DNA of 64,000 nucleotides from Vitis vinifera (taxonomy: Eukaryota > Streptophyta > Magnoliopsida > Vitales > Vitaceae). Location of the stretch: the NCBI RefSeq assembly GCF_030704535.1, contig NC_081815.1, positions 1,689,001 to 1,753,000 of the forward strand, in the 5' to 3' direction. A program made the position numbers and the translations under genes. The notes below the pieces were generated by a model that was not told the DNA's origin, made no database searches, and worked only from the letters and a program-made list of their open reading frames with translations. Below, piece by piece: positions 37,826-49,700 of this stretch (its first letter is position 1; every line of letters starts with the position of its first letter).

Positions 37826-38608
37826 TCAACTGCTCCTGCTGTAACGCAAGAGAGAGTCGAGCCTCTGCAGCTTTAACTGCTGCTTAAATCGATTGATGAA
37901 GTCATCGGCTTTTGCGTCGACTTCTTCGTCGTCCCCAAACGACATCGTTTCACTCAATTTGCTTTTCGTCTCTCTCACCGTCTGCGGCCGCCGGAGCTCC
38001 ACGGCATCCACGTCCTCGACGCGCCCGGACGCGACCTTCTGGCTCACTGACTTCTTCATCTTCTGAGAACGCCTCGCCGGAGCTGGTTTCTTCTCCGACT
38101 CAGTCTTCATGTCCTGACCCAGACTCGTGTTTCGATCTGGGGTTCCACATGTTGGTTCGGAGGGAAATGGGTCGGATCTGTGGAGGGGGAGCTTGTTGGA
38201 CCACATACGTTCTAGCAGAGACGGAGTTCGTGCGAGCTGGGGTTGCTGCGTCTCCACGCTCTGATCATCCTCGTGTATCTCTGCCTGGGCTCCAACCTCT
38301 GCAGATTGGTGGGGCTGGTCGGCACCGTAGAGAGAGAAATTGAAAGATCTGACCCGTTCCAACAGCGACGGAGTCCGGACGAGCTGGGTGTGAACCTCGG
38401 GCTCCGAGTACGGCTGCTGCTCATACCTGTAAGCCGAGAAGTCGAACGATTTAACTCTCTCCAGCAGAGACGGAGCTCGGCGGAGTTGAGGTGCCTGGTC
38501 ATTCCTCTGACCACTGAAACGCGAAGTGACGGCGATGGTGCCGATCATCAAGTTCAACACAACGAAGAGGGTGGTGGGTGTGCACCAGCTGGTCATCAAC
38601 GTCCACAT
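37826..38608 (-). CDS. DUF4408/DUF761 (cotton-fibre-expressed type) protein
   Basis: An intronless 260-aa frame on the minus strand. Residues about 10-30 (TPTTLFVVLNLMIGTIAVTS) form a hydrophobic segment typical of the DUF4408 N-terminus and may be a membrane anchor. The C-terminus (VDAKADDFINRFKQQLKLQR) is the DUF761 motif. Between them is a hydrophilic, probably disordered region with three copies of a short motif, R-(A/T)-P-S-L-L-E-R, the first two followed by V-(K/R)-S-F-(D/N)-F-S. The middle is basic (KKPAPARRSQKMKKS). The GC content is clearly above the flanks, as expected for a coding exon. Family members are plant-specific, often stress- or fibre-associated, and of unknown biochemical function. 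The overlapping frames on the other strand are shadows. Confidence 0.88.
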   Translation of the reverse strand: MWTLMTSWCTPTTLFVVLNLMIGTIAVTSRFSGQRNDQAPQLRRAPSLLERVKSFDFSAYRYEQQPYSEPEVHTQLVRTPSLLERVRSFNFSLYGADQPHQSAEVGAQAEIHEDDQSVETQQPQLARTPSLLERMWSNKLPLHRSDPFPSEPTCGTPDRNTSLGQDMKTESEKKPAPARRSQKMKKSVSQKVASGRVEDVDAVELRRPQTVRETKSKLSETMSFGDDEEVDAKADDFINRFKQQLKLQRLDSLLRYSRSS

Positions 38609-38698
38609 GGCTCAGTACTCTTCTACTTTACTGTTCAGATCAGAGAAACCGGGGAGCGAACGTGGACTTGCAGCTAAGCGAAGTGATGAAGAGGTGGG

Positions 38699-38710
38699 TA
38701 TTTATCTATA
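38699..38710 (-). promoter_or_regulatory. TATA box of the DUF4408/DUF761 gene
   Basis: On the minus strand it reads TATAGATAAATA, about 90-100 bp upstream of the start codon at 38608. Spacing suits a short leader. Confidence 0.55.
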
Positions 38711-40504
38711 GAGGAGGAATCAACCGCCTATTGTGTGGGAACACGTGGAAAATCATTTCCACCTCATGATGTGCTTATACACGAGAAACCAACAAATAGT
38801 CATTTTTTTAAAATTAATTTCATGACATGGCGTTTTCATTTTTCTCTCAGATGACAATGACACTCAGTCTTTGTTAACTACATCGTAAACAAAAGCTTAG
38901 TCGGTCTAGACTATGACCAAAAATTTAAATTATTATTATTTGCTTGTGACTAATAATTAACAATGGGAAGATTTACATTAAGATCTGAACTATGGTTGAA
39001 TTGAAAATCAAATTAATGAGGAAAGTTTGTTGAGCTGCTTTTATTTACTTATGGTCACTTCCTGTCCCATGCTCTCTGGCAGAGAGCCATTCAAGATTTA
39101 GGATAAGATAATTTAGTTCACACTTGGGTGCAATGTCTCTGGCTACACCTACAACAACCTACCCATCCTCTCAGTAACGTGAAGTAATGGATTCGTCCAA
39201 AAGGTTAAACCATTGGAGTATATAGTAAGTGAAAACCCAAAAAATAGGGACGTCAAATTGATAAAACCGATTTAACCCAGTCAAGATTGATCAAATAGGT
39301 TTGCTTATCAACACCTACGAAGGTTTAATTGGTTTCAAAATTTTGGAAATTAATTTTTTCAGTTTAATTTTTTATTTCCTCTTAAGATATGTTGAGCCTA
39401 ATTATTATTTTGATGTACGCAGATTGATCCTATATGAAGACAAGATGCGAATCATATTTTATAATAAGATCGCCATGAGGGTTGAAAAGAGATGGTAAAC
39501 CCTTTCCGGGGTTAAAAATGATGAAGCCCCAAAAAAAATTTGTATGTAAGAATATTTTAAGGGGGTACTTTGAATATTTTACATATGTAATTTAGTTATC
39601 GTAATGTGTTTAGGGTACTCGATTTGGGAAATCCCTACTTAAAGAGATGGAAAAACGTAGAGAAAAAACCTTAAAGGGTGTGAAATATTTTATAATTTTT
39701 ATGTAGTCTTTACTTCATCGTAGTGAAAAATCAGTGGTAGTTGTAATTAGACTTAGCTTTCACATAAATAATGAAACATCATAAATTTCGTGTGTTCTTA
39801 TACTTTATTTTCATATTTAGTGTTTTAATTATAACATTACTGATAAAACCGACATTTCAAGATTTTCATTTTTATGATTTATAATTATTTAATATTTTAG
39901 GATTTTTTTTTATATTTATTATTACATATATATATATTATGGATTTTGTGAAAATAATGTATTATTTGGCGTATGAGGTGAATTTTAGGAGTTGTATTTT
40001 AAAATCCAAGTTGGTTTTAGTTACTTTCAATAATAAATTGAAATCGATACCTATATTAACTTTTTGATTTTATATTTTCATTACTAAGAGATTGGTTCAA
40101 TTTTGATAAAAATATAAAATTTTAAAGTAATTTTAATTATATTTAATTTTTTCCCTTTTTTTTTTTATAATAAAACCAAATATTAAAAAAAAAAAATCAT
40201 TTTCATGTAACATGGTTTTCTCTTCCATTAACATTTTCGTGGAAACAAAACATAAACATCAAACGTCAAATAGAAGGGTAAGAGTACGACGGAGACATCC
40301 ATCCACGGAGCCGTGGCTAATCTTATCCTCACACTTGGACCAGACATCCTTAAAATTTATTAGTAATATTACATAATCCCGACATCCACCGCTTGAAAAA
40401 TATAGGTGTACATGACGTATGGTGATGACCTAATCCGTGGCCCATGGCCCAAGGCCCAATCTATTATTTAAATACCAACAAAATATTTCGTGGACCAAAA
40501 CAAA
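38711..40504. other. Upstream spacer of DUF4408/DUF761 gene, no gene
   Basis: No supported gene. Open frame 39301-39498 lacks motifs. Some A/T-rich patches near 40090-40260 resemble the MITE core described at 31283 but ends could not be set. Confidence 0.5.
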
Positions 40505-40951
40505 AGATAGTTACGTGTACAAAAATCAGATTGATTTTAGGGGTAATCGATTAAAAGGGATAAAATTTTCTAAATATCGTAAAAAATAACCTCCTATTTT
40601 TAATAACGTAAAAAGTAACTCAAATTTGACAAAAATACCCCTACTAACCTTTTCAGTCTGCTTTCCCTTCAACTCTAATTTTCTCTATATATCCCTTCCT
40701 TACCTTATAAACTCATCCATTTCATTTGTTATCCTACAAAAAAAAAAAAAAATATTATAAAGAGTGTTTCCATTGCAAAAGAACAAAAAACCAACATAAC
40801 ACAACACCGGTTAAAGAGTAGTGTAGGGGTATTTTTGTCCGAGTTTGATCATTTTTTTATATTATTAAAAATGGGAAGTTTTTTTTACAATATTAAGAAA
40901 ATTTTATCCATTTTAATCGCTTATCCTTAATTTTACGTACATTTGCTATCT
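40505..40951. mobile_element. Non-autonomous DNA element with ~130-bp inverted repeats
   Basis: The left arm (40505-40644) and the reverse complement of the right arm (40823-40951) align over roughly 130 bp with few gaps. Both share AGATAG at the outer end, GGATAAAATTTTCT, a run ending TTTTTAATA and GACAAAAATACCCCTAC at the inner end. The roughly 180-bp centre has no coding capacity. Long inverted repeats with a short non-coding centre suggest a foldback or Mutator-like MITE. No target duplication is obvious. Confidence 0.72.
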
Positions 40952-43630
40952 AAAATTGAACCTAACCAACACAAAACTTAAACTAACTAGACGCCATTAT
41001 TTACCATTGAATAAGAACCATGAAAATCAAAGCATGAGGGGAACATCTCGGAATGTTCAGTCATGGAAGAATGATCACAATTTCAAACTATAACGGAAGG
41101 AGATGAGTTTCCGTTAAAATTTGCAGAAAATGTGTTTGTTTTATGGTAAAAGATACGATTTGGTGGGGTCTAGTCCATGTGGCTGCGGCAGACATTTTTG
41201 TTTTTCTTTATGGTAAAATTTCTTGTACACACATGATTGAGTTGTGGAAACTGAAAACTTTGGATGCTTATTTTTGACCGGACTCCATAAATTCGATGCC
41301 AGCTAGTTGAACAAGGCCTGGCCTGTCTTGTGGAAAGGTCCACCAACTTAAGAATAAACATGAGAGTAAATCTCTTAAGCATACCTTTAATGATCAAGAT
41401 AAGCAATATAATCAATTAATTTATTCATCTTTCTAAGAATACTAACACGTATGATGATATCAGGTCGGTGTAATAATGACTGAATTGATTGAAATCCTAA
41501 TGGAGTATGGATAACAATCAATGTTGTTGGGGTGCTACAATTACAGTCGGTAAGTACAAAAATGAATCACCTAAATGATGACTTTTAAAGTGGGTTTATA
41601 GGTATGATATTGAATGTCAAAATATTTTATCTTTCCTCAATGATGCAAAATTGTTATAAGATGTAATAATAAAATTTCTAAGCTTGGAGGTGGTGTCGGT
41701 GAACGATGAATGTATCTACAACAAGGTATGTCTAAATGATTATTCTGGGCCCCCGAAATTTAAGTTAGTACTTAGAAAAGACGAACGATAGTTTTTCTAT
41801 GGAGTTTTTTTATATCAGAATTTCAATGTTTGATGACTATTTATTCTGATCAAGTTGCAGTGTTTCACATATGTTTTTATTGTTTTAAATATCAATAATT
41901 GGCTTTGTGAATAACAATCTTTTGACTTAAAGTTTGGCATTTTTCGTTCATAAATGTTTTTGTCATAACAATTCAATATTTATTATTAGTATTTATTGTT
42001 TAAATGACGTTTGAATAACATTTTGGTCGTCTGCTGCTATGGTGAGGAAGGGATTTGCCCTAGACAGACGTGGAGTCCCACAGATAAGTTACCCAAATAG
42101 TAATTCTTAAAACAAATTTAAGAGGACAACAATTGATTTTCAGATAAAATGATAAAAATAATTTTACTTCTTAATTACTTGAAATAATGCTTAAACTTTA
42201 AATATCGAATTGGAGTAGTTCAAAGAAACTTATTACATAATATTTTATGATAAAACAATATTTTGAAGTTATTGAAAAGTCGAACAGACTTGTGAGCTAG
42301 GTTAGGTAAAAATGATTTCAAACCCAAGTCAAGTTTATTCTAATGGGTCGAGCTCAAGTTAAATGGGTAGATTCAAACCGAATGAGTATGTCTAATACTA
42401 TCAAACAATATAAATCATGTCATGAGATAAGTAAATTTTAGTTAATATTGGAGGATCATTCATAGTCAAAAATCCTATCACCTCCCACTTTATTATAAAT
42501 AACCCATGTGAAACCAAGGTAAGATTAATCAACCTTAGCGCATTTGGAAGATAGACATTTGAAAATCTCTAATAGACATGTGATGTGCTCATTGAATTAG
42601 ACCAAAGAAAAATCCTTGGTCCTTATCATCCATAGTGGGCCTTTGGAGACAAGCCAAGAAACATCAATTTATTGTTGCAGGGTCTGCTTCTACATTGACC
42701 AAAAGAGAGAGTTTTCCGTAAAGTCTATCTGCCCTAGAGACCACACCAGCCACAGAGAAGCATGCAAACCTAATAAACAATGAGCCAATCCTTCGTGAAA
42801 ATGACCTCTTCCTGTGTGTATTCAATTCAGCATTTTCCTCCAATTGGACCAAACCCCATGTGGGTCACTGTTCAGTGTTCACACCTGAGTTTTTGCAGAC
42901 CCCACTTCTCCCAATCAATTCTCGCTTTGGTGGAATCCAACTACACCCTTTTTGTCCTCTTACTCCCCAAATGTGAAATTCAAAGGGACCATGGGGAGCC
43001 CTTTTCCAGGATAAGGCACGTGGGGTTAATGCCTTAGAAAGAAAATTAGGAACCCTAGGCATTTGATGTTTTAAGATATTAAGAAATCTTTAAATTATTA
43101 TTATTATTTATAATGCTATATTAAAATATTAACATTATTTTTTAATAATAAATCATTATTGTGATAATAATAATAAGCAATAAAAATAATGATAATGGTT
43201 ATATAATAATATTATTATTATTATTTTTTAAAACAAATTTAAAGTGTTTTAATGCATCCTCTTAAAGTATTTTAAAAAATAATTAAAAAAAAAGGAATGC
43301 TCAAACAACTATTTTTAAAATATAAAGATTAAATTATTTGAATAAAATTAATTAAATAGATATAATTTTTTTTTAATTAAATACAACTTAAATAGAAAAA
43401 AGAAATAGAGTGGTTAATCGTATTTTTAAAATCATTATTTTTATTTTTTATTTTGTATGTAAATATTAAATTTTTTTTAAAATATATAATTTTTAATTAA
43501 TTTTAATTATATTTAGTTTTTTTTTTCACGATAAAATAAATATGGAAAAAATCAGCATTTTTTTCCGGGCTTTTCATTGACGAATATGGCAGAAGCTGTG
43601 GTACCAAAGGTACAACAAATTCAGCTATAC
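40952..43630. other. AT-rich spacer upstream of the CwfJ gene, no gene
   Basis: No exons or RNA genes recognised. A patch near 41460-42065 is less AT-rich but has no terminal repeats or frames. 43080-43560 is over 80% A/T by eye, with (ATT)n runs. Confidence 0.5.
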
Positions 43631-43710
43631 TGGGCTGGGCCTGGATTTTCAGTGAAGCCCCAAACTTAAAAACTCAAAGCCAAGCGGGCCTGCCCATAGA
43701 GTCCGGCCCA
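43631..43710 (+). promoter_or_regulatory. Site II (TGGGCY) motifs upstream of the CwfJ gene
   Basis: TGGGCT at 43631-43636, TGGGCC at 43636-43641 and GGCCCA at 43705-43710 lie 60-140 bp before the start codon at 43771. No TATA box is evident. The arrangement matches that upstream of CFM3 and is typical of constitutively expressed plant genes. Confidence 0.5.
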
Positions 43711-43770
43711 TCGCAACCCCTACTCTTTCATCACACCTCTCCGAGAGTCTGAGCTCAGTGTCCCTCGCTC

Positions 43771-46700
43771 ATGGCTCCTCCCAGAATTCTACTCTGCGGA
43801 GATGTTCTCGGCCGCCTCAACCAGCTCGTTAAGCGAATCTTATCGGTCATCTCTCTCTCTACATAAATATATGTCTGTATCCTAGGGTTTTTTTTTTCAA
43901 TTTTTTATTATTGATTTTGATTGTTCAATTAGGTTAACAAATCAGCTGGTCCATTCGATGCGGTTCTCTGTGTGGGCCAGTTCTTCCCGGACTCGCCGGA
44001 GCGGCTCCTGGAGTTCATGGACTACATTGAAGGACGTTCTCAAATTCCTCTTCCGACGTACTTTATCGGCGACTACGGAATCGGTGCGGCCAAAGTTCTC
44101 TCGGCCGCTTCCAAGGATTCGGCGAATCTAGGGTTCAAGATGGATGGTTTGAGGATATGTGATAATTTGTATTGGTTGAAAGGCAGTGGCAAGTTCACAC
44201 TCCATGGTATGAATTATGAGTTTTTTTTTTTTAATGCTTTATGCTTTAGCTTCTGTTTGGTTTCAAGGAACTAGAGAGAAAGTTAAAAAGAAGTTGGGAC
44301 TATGTAACAATGAGCATGCTGCTGTTTCGATTCTTTTAAATTTTTTCTAAAAGAGAATCATTTTCAGAAAACAGTTTTCAAAAATGCCCCTCTTTCATTT
44401 TCCTTGTATGTGGTTTTGGAAACAGAAAATAACACTCGTTTCCATTATCAAACAGGCCGTATGATTTTTGTGGTTTTGGATAGTGAAAAAGGAAAAGCTC
44501 AATAGCTTCCTATTTAGTTTTATTAGGCTTACTTAATCAAGGAATTCTAGCGTTCGTGGTTTGGATTGTGGAAAGCATAAGATTTAAAACGGTTCATTTG
44601 GTTTCTTTTACTGCATTTTCTCAGACGGCCAATAAGGGGTTTAGATTGTTTAAGTTGACAAGTTTGGGCATTTTTTTAGAGACCAACAACAGTGCTTTAG
44701 TTTATTTAAGTTGATGAGTTTGGCTCTTTTGCTTCTGAGTTTACTATTTAGTCAACTGCTTCACAAACTGCCGGAGTTTATAGTGAATACCAGTTTGCAT
44801 TTCAACAGCATTAGACAAAAGAGTATGGCCCATTGCTTATTGTTGTAATTGATTAGTTGATACTTCATAATTTCGATACCAGTATGGAGAAAACATCATT
44901 GAATGGTTTCCTGAAAGTTATTTAATCTATTTTACCTGGGATGCATGCTAATGGTGTTGCATTTGCCTTTTTCTTATTTTCTTTTTTTTTTTCTTATCTG
45001 ATTTTCTGTAATTATATTCAGGGTTATCTGTGGTCTACATTTCTGGTAGGCGTTCATTGGATGGTCAGCAATTTGGAAAATACAGTCAAGATGATGTTGA
45101 TGCATTGCGGGCATTGGCAGATGAGTCTGGAATAGTTGATTTGTTCTTAACATATCCTTGAAGCCTTGGTCATTTCTTTGCCTTGAAATTAACTCCTTAA
45201 TATCTAGTTTGTTATGAGTTTGCTTTTCTTAATTGGATATCACTAATGAATGGCCCAGTGGTGTCACAAAAGGGGCTGTTACATCTAATATTCCTCCAGG
45301 AATCTCAGATTCATCAGGTTGTGATTCTGCCATATCGGAGCTAGTAGGGGAAATTAAACCTCGGTAAGTGATGATAGGTTATTGTGCATGCATTTTGTAA
45401 ACTAGGTTCCTTTTTTGTCTTCCAATCTAGTTCTTATTTGCCATAAAAATCATGTGAATGTGTATGTAAGCTTCAAGCTGGTATTGCATTCAGCATGATC
45501 ATCATTGTGCATGCATTTTGTAAACTAGGTTCCCTTTTTGTATTCCAATTTAGTTCTTATTTGCCATAAGAATTATGTGAGTGTATAAGTAAGCATCAAG
45601 CTGGTATTACATTCAGCATGTATCATCATTATTATTTCTTTTGTTGAATCCTTGTGTTGAACATCTCTAGTTTAATTGTATTTTTAATTTGTTTAAAACT
45701 TTGAGTTGCAGATGTGCTGCAAAAAGTTGCACCCATCAGTTCAGTGGTCTGGAAGTAAGGGTGGCAACTAACATATGTGCTACTTGCTTTTTCTAGGAAT
45801 CACTTAAAAAACAATGTTCTGGGAAATTGTAGTTTAGTAGTTCTCACCAAGCTTGAAAGTGACATGGGGGGAGGACCCAGACTGTGAAGTGAATTAGCAT
45901 TTTTTCCATGTGTAGAAGATGAGGATATTTGCAGTCATTATCTAGACATTGAATAGACTGGAGTGGCAAGGAAGATTGGTGTAGCTTACTTTAAAGAATT
46001 GAGATAAGGCTTTGTTGATTTGAGTTTGAAACGAAGGGATAAATTTATTATCATAGGAGACCACGGATACAATAGGCTAGTGTAACGTCACCTTGGATGG
46101 ATTATTTTGATGATGTGACTCTTGCTCCTCATTCTTTTGCTGTTTCTATTTTGTTTGAGCGCGCAGAAGCTGATATTTGGAAATTTTTCCATTTATTTGC
46201 TTTCTATCTACTTTATGATCAATTTGAAAAATTTGTATGTTGATTACTATTTGTAGTATGAAAAATTAGTAATTGTTCTGATCAGAGGTTGTCTTGTGCA
46301 ATAGCTATCACATTGCTGGTACAAAGGGCATATTCTATGATCGAGAACCATACTCCAATCTTGATGCTGTGCACGTAACCCGCTTTTTAGGTCTTGCTCC
46401 TGTTGGAAATAAAGATAAACAGGTTTTGATTCTCATTCTCTACTAACTTTCTACAATTTCCACCATCTTGTCATTGCTTTGATATGATAATAAACTTATT
46501 GTGAATATTAATTCTAGTCCTTATCAATTACTTTTGTAATGACCCACTCCATTCTGTGGAATAGTATTGGCTAGAGAGTGAAGTTTCACTTTATGTGTTT
46601 ACTTATTGGGCACATTTATGACTTAAAAGGTTTTTATCGTATATTCAAAATTTGTCTTCCTATCCCAGAACTATGTGTCTTGTTTGTATCAATCATTGAG

Positions 46701-49700
46701 TCAGCAGTGAAGTTCTAAACACCTGGCTAGATCTTTCTGGGCAAGATTACTGGGTGGATTGATAAGAGTTAGTTTAGATCAGTTTTTGAGTATTGAAGAC
46801 ATTGACACCATGTCTGATGAGATTATAGCCGCTACCTTAACTGCATGCATGAGATGTTGCTTGGGCCAGCTCAGAGATGGAAAAGGTGGAGGCCACTAGA
46901 TTAGAGCCTTAAACCCCACTCCTGACATGAGAGTTTAGAGACTGCACCGCCACCCCCTTTAGTACCCCCAGCACAGGCTCCACAAGCTGTTCAGTCTGCA
47001 GTGCCCCTCCATTTTATTTGTCATTCAGAAGTTATGGTTCCATCAGCTCCAGTATTACCGATATCTGCAACCATTGTAGCTTATGGTATGGAGGATCCCT
47101 GGTTGGTAGAGCATGAGGCTTAAGTAAAGAAACTGAAAGGGTATTTAAGGAGATTGAGGATGTCTGATGGGCACATGATGACTTGGGATGATATAGATAT
47201 GATATTGTCTGCCAACTTGCCTATAAAGTTCAGGATGCCAAAGATGTAGGGATATAGTGAGATAGGGTGTCCTAGGATCTACCTTAGACTGTACAGTTGT
47301 GTGATGAGGGCCCATGGATTGGATGAGGCCCAGTTGACCACTTTATTTCTTGTGCCATTAAGTGGAGCCATGCAGTGATGGTTTGCTTCATTGGAGTCAT
47401 CTAGGATCAAGACATAGGAGGACTTGACCCATAAGTTCTTGACATGGTACACCTTTAACAGTGACATATATGTGACTAGGAGGGAGCTGGAGGTTACCAA
47501 ACAGCTTCGTAATGAGACCATAGCAGCATTCATTTCAAGGTGGAGGTCAAATGTGGTAGAAATAATTGAAAGGCCCAAGGAGATTAATTGGATTCAAATG
47601 GTTTTGAGGAATCTACAACCAAGATATGCTAGACACTTGATGAGCATCCCCTTCCAAGACTTCATATCATTGGTTCAGGCGAAATTTGATGTTGAGGAGG
47701 GCATCATTATGGGGTTATGGACAGAGACTACTGCTTCTTCCTCCAATCCTAAGGGGAAGAAGGTGGTGGATTCTATCAACTGGAAGGGAGAGCTTGGAGT
47801 TATTGGTGCTTAATTCTTGGAGGCCTGCTTCATTTGCACATGCTAGGCCACAACTCTCCATCATGGCTTGTTTACCATATCTGCTGTATCCTCAGCTTCA
47901 ATCAGCGTACCAGTATCAGCTACTAGTTACTCAAATTTCTGCTGACTCAATGAGACTTAAATTTTTAATCTGCATACATATGATACAAATGAGACTTATG
48001 GTTCTGAGATGGCAAGCCAAATTTTGGATATACAATAAAAAACCTTAAGGCAATAAATGTGTACAATAAATAAAATATACAAGTAGTTACAGGTATGATT
48101 GAAAAAGTTTTTTAATCAATAATCCAAAATGGGTAATTGATTACTTTCTTTGGTTGGAGACTAAGATGTTTATAAAGGATGGTCCTTCGATGTATTGAAC
48201 CAAGACAATAAATAACTCAAAATCCATAAAAAATTCAATGTCATAATTGTCTCACCTATCTAATCAACCCAATCCTGATGACTCATTGCTCTGAATATTA
48301 AGGTTGAATCAATCCTCAATCCATGTTGCTCTGCTCAACCTTTGTTGTGCTGCTACTGCAAACTTGTACACAACTGCACCTACGTGTGGGCAAGTATTTA
48401 GTCATGGTTCTAGGTTCACATCTTATTGGGTGAAGATGTCTCTAAAAGGTAGGCTGCAAAGGGACCCTAGCAAAAAAGTCACACCCATCAATTGTGCATA
48501 CTTTATTGCATGCCTCCGAAGAGATGGAGGACTTCCACATGAGTATGGATCATCACTTCCATGGTGCTTTATTATCTCTAGAGGAGTGTCCTGTAAGTGT
48601 AGGCTCCTTGTTGGTTTGTGCACCTTATGAGACTCACATTCAACCATATCATTCTAGGGGTGTACAGTGTGTGGTGTTAAATGCATTCAACCATTCTGCC
48701 AAACCAACCTATCAAATCATGAAAGAAAAGGAAAAGCAACAACCAACACTAACACACATGTATCCGTGTTGGTCCAAGACTATATAGGTCTTCCAAAGAT
48801 CACACCATCCATATGCAACTATCAGCTAGTACACATTTGAACCTAAAGAAATCCTCCAACAATGGTGTCAGGTGATGGTCACCAGGATTTCCCCACCTCT
48901 CTGAATGCACCAATTGTGTAGCCCAAATCTTAACTTCCTTCCAATTGGCCAGCTTGGTCAAAAAAGCAATCAAAGGTACAACCAAACACCCCAACCAAGC
49001 TAAATAATAATACATACACCTTTGAATGATACATATGTAATATATCTCAAATGATAAAATATATCAACATTCTGAGTACAAGGAATAAATTGGCGAAGTT
49101 TGGTTGTTCGGAATTGGATCGATATATGTGCTCCACATGCACTAGCTTAAATGAAAAAGCAAGTATTTTTTTTTTCTTGATTTCATAGATTGGTTGGGGG
49201 TTGGATGAGGAAGGGAGTATTTTTTTTTTCTTTCTTGTGTACCCTCTTTCCTCTTTTTTTTTTTTTTTTTTTCATTTAGTGCTCTTTGTATATGACCTAT
49301 GTATTCTTGTGTGCCTTCAGCATTTATTAATACACTCTTTTACTTACCAAAAAAAAAAAAAAGCAAGTAGTGCACAATCAAGATATAAAAGAGAACACAA
49401 GAAGTCATACGGTTATGCAATAAATATTTTTTTGATAAATGAGCGCAAATATATTAAAGGGCGGAAAGCCACAAAGCATACAGGTAGTATACACAGCAGC
49501 CTAGAAATAGTATACACAGCAGCCTAGAAACAAAAACACATGAACAAAAACCTCACCACCCCTTAAGGAACGGCAAGCCATTCTAAAAAACCTAAAAGCG
49601 AAGGGGACTCCTCTCCCATATACACCCTAGCCCAACTTCACAAATTACATACAAAAAAATTTTTCAACTTCTGTATAGCTAAAGAGCCCCCCCTAAAGGC

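Noticed and set aside
37912..38677. Long plus-strand open frames (143 and 144 aa) over the DUF4408/DUF761 gene
   Set aside because: They are antisense shadows of a GC-rich coding exon. The minus-strand frame has the DUF4408 and DUF761 motifs and a TATA box; the plus frames have none.
43846..43932. Weak donor GTCATC of CwfJ intron 1, considered as a possible missing exon or wrong start
   Set aside because: The joined frame gives a conserved N-terminus (RILLCGDVLGRL then VNKSAGPFDAVLCVGQ) and the acceptor is normal, so the model stands.
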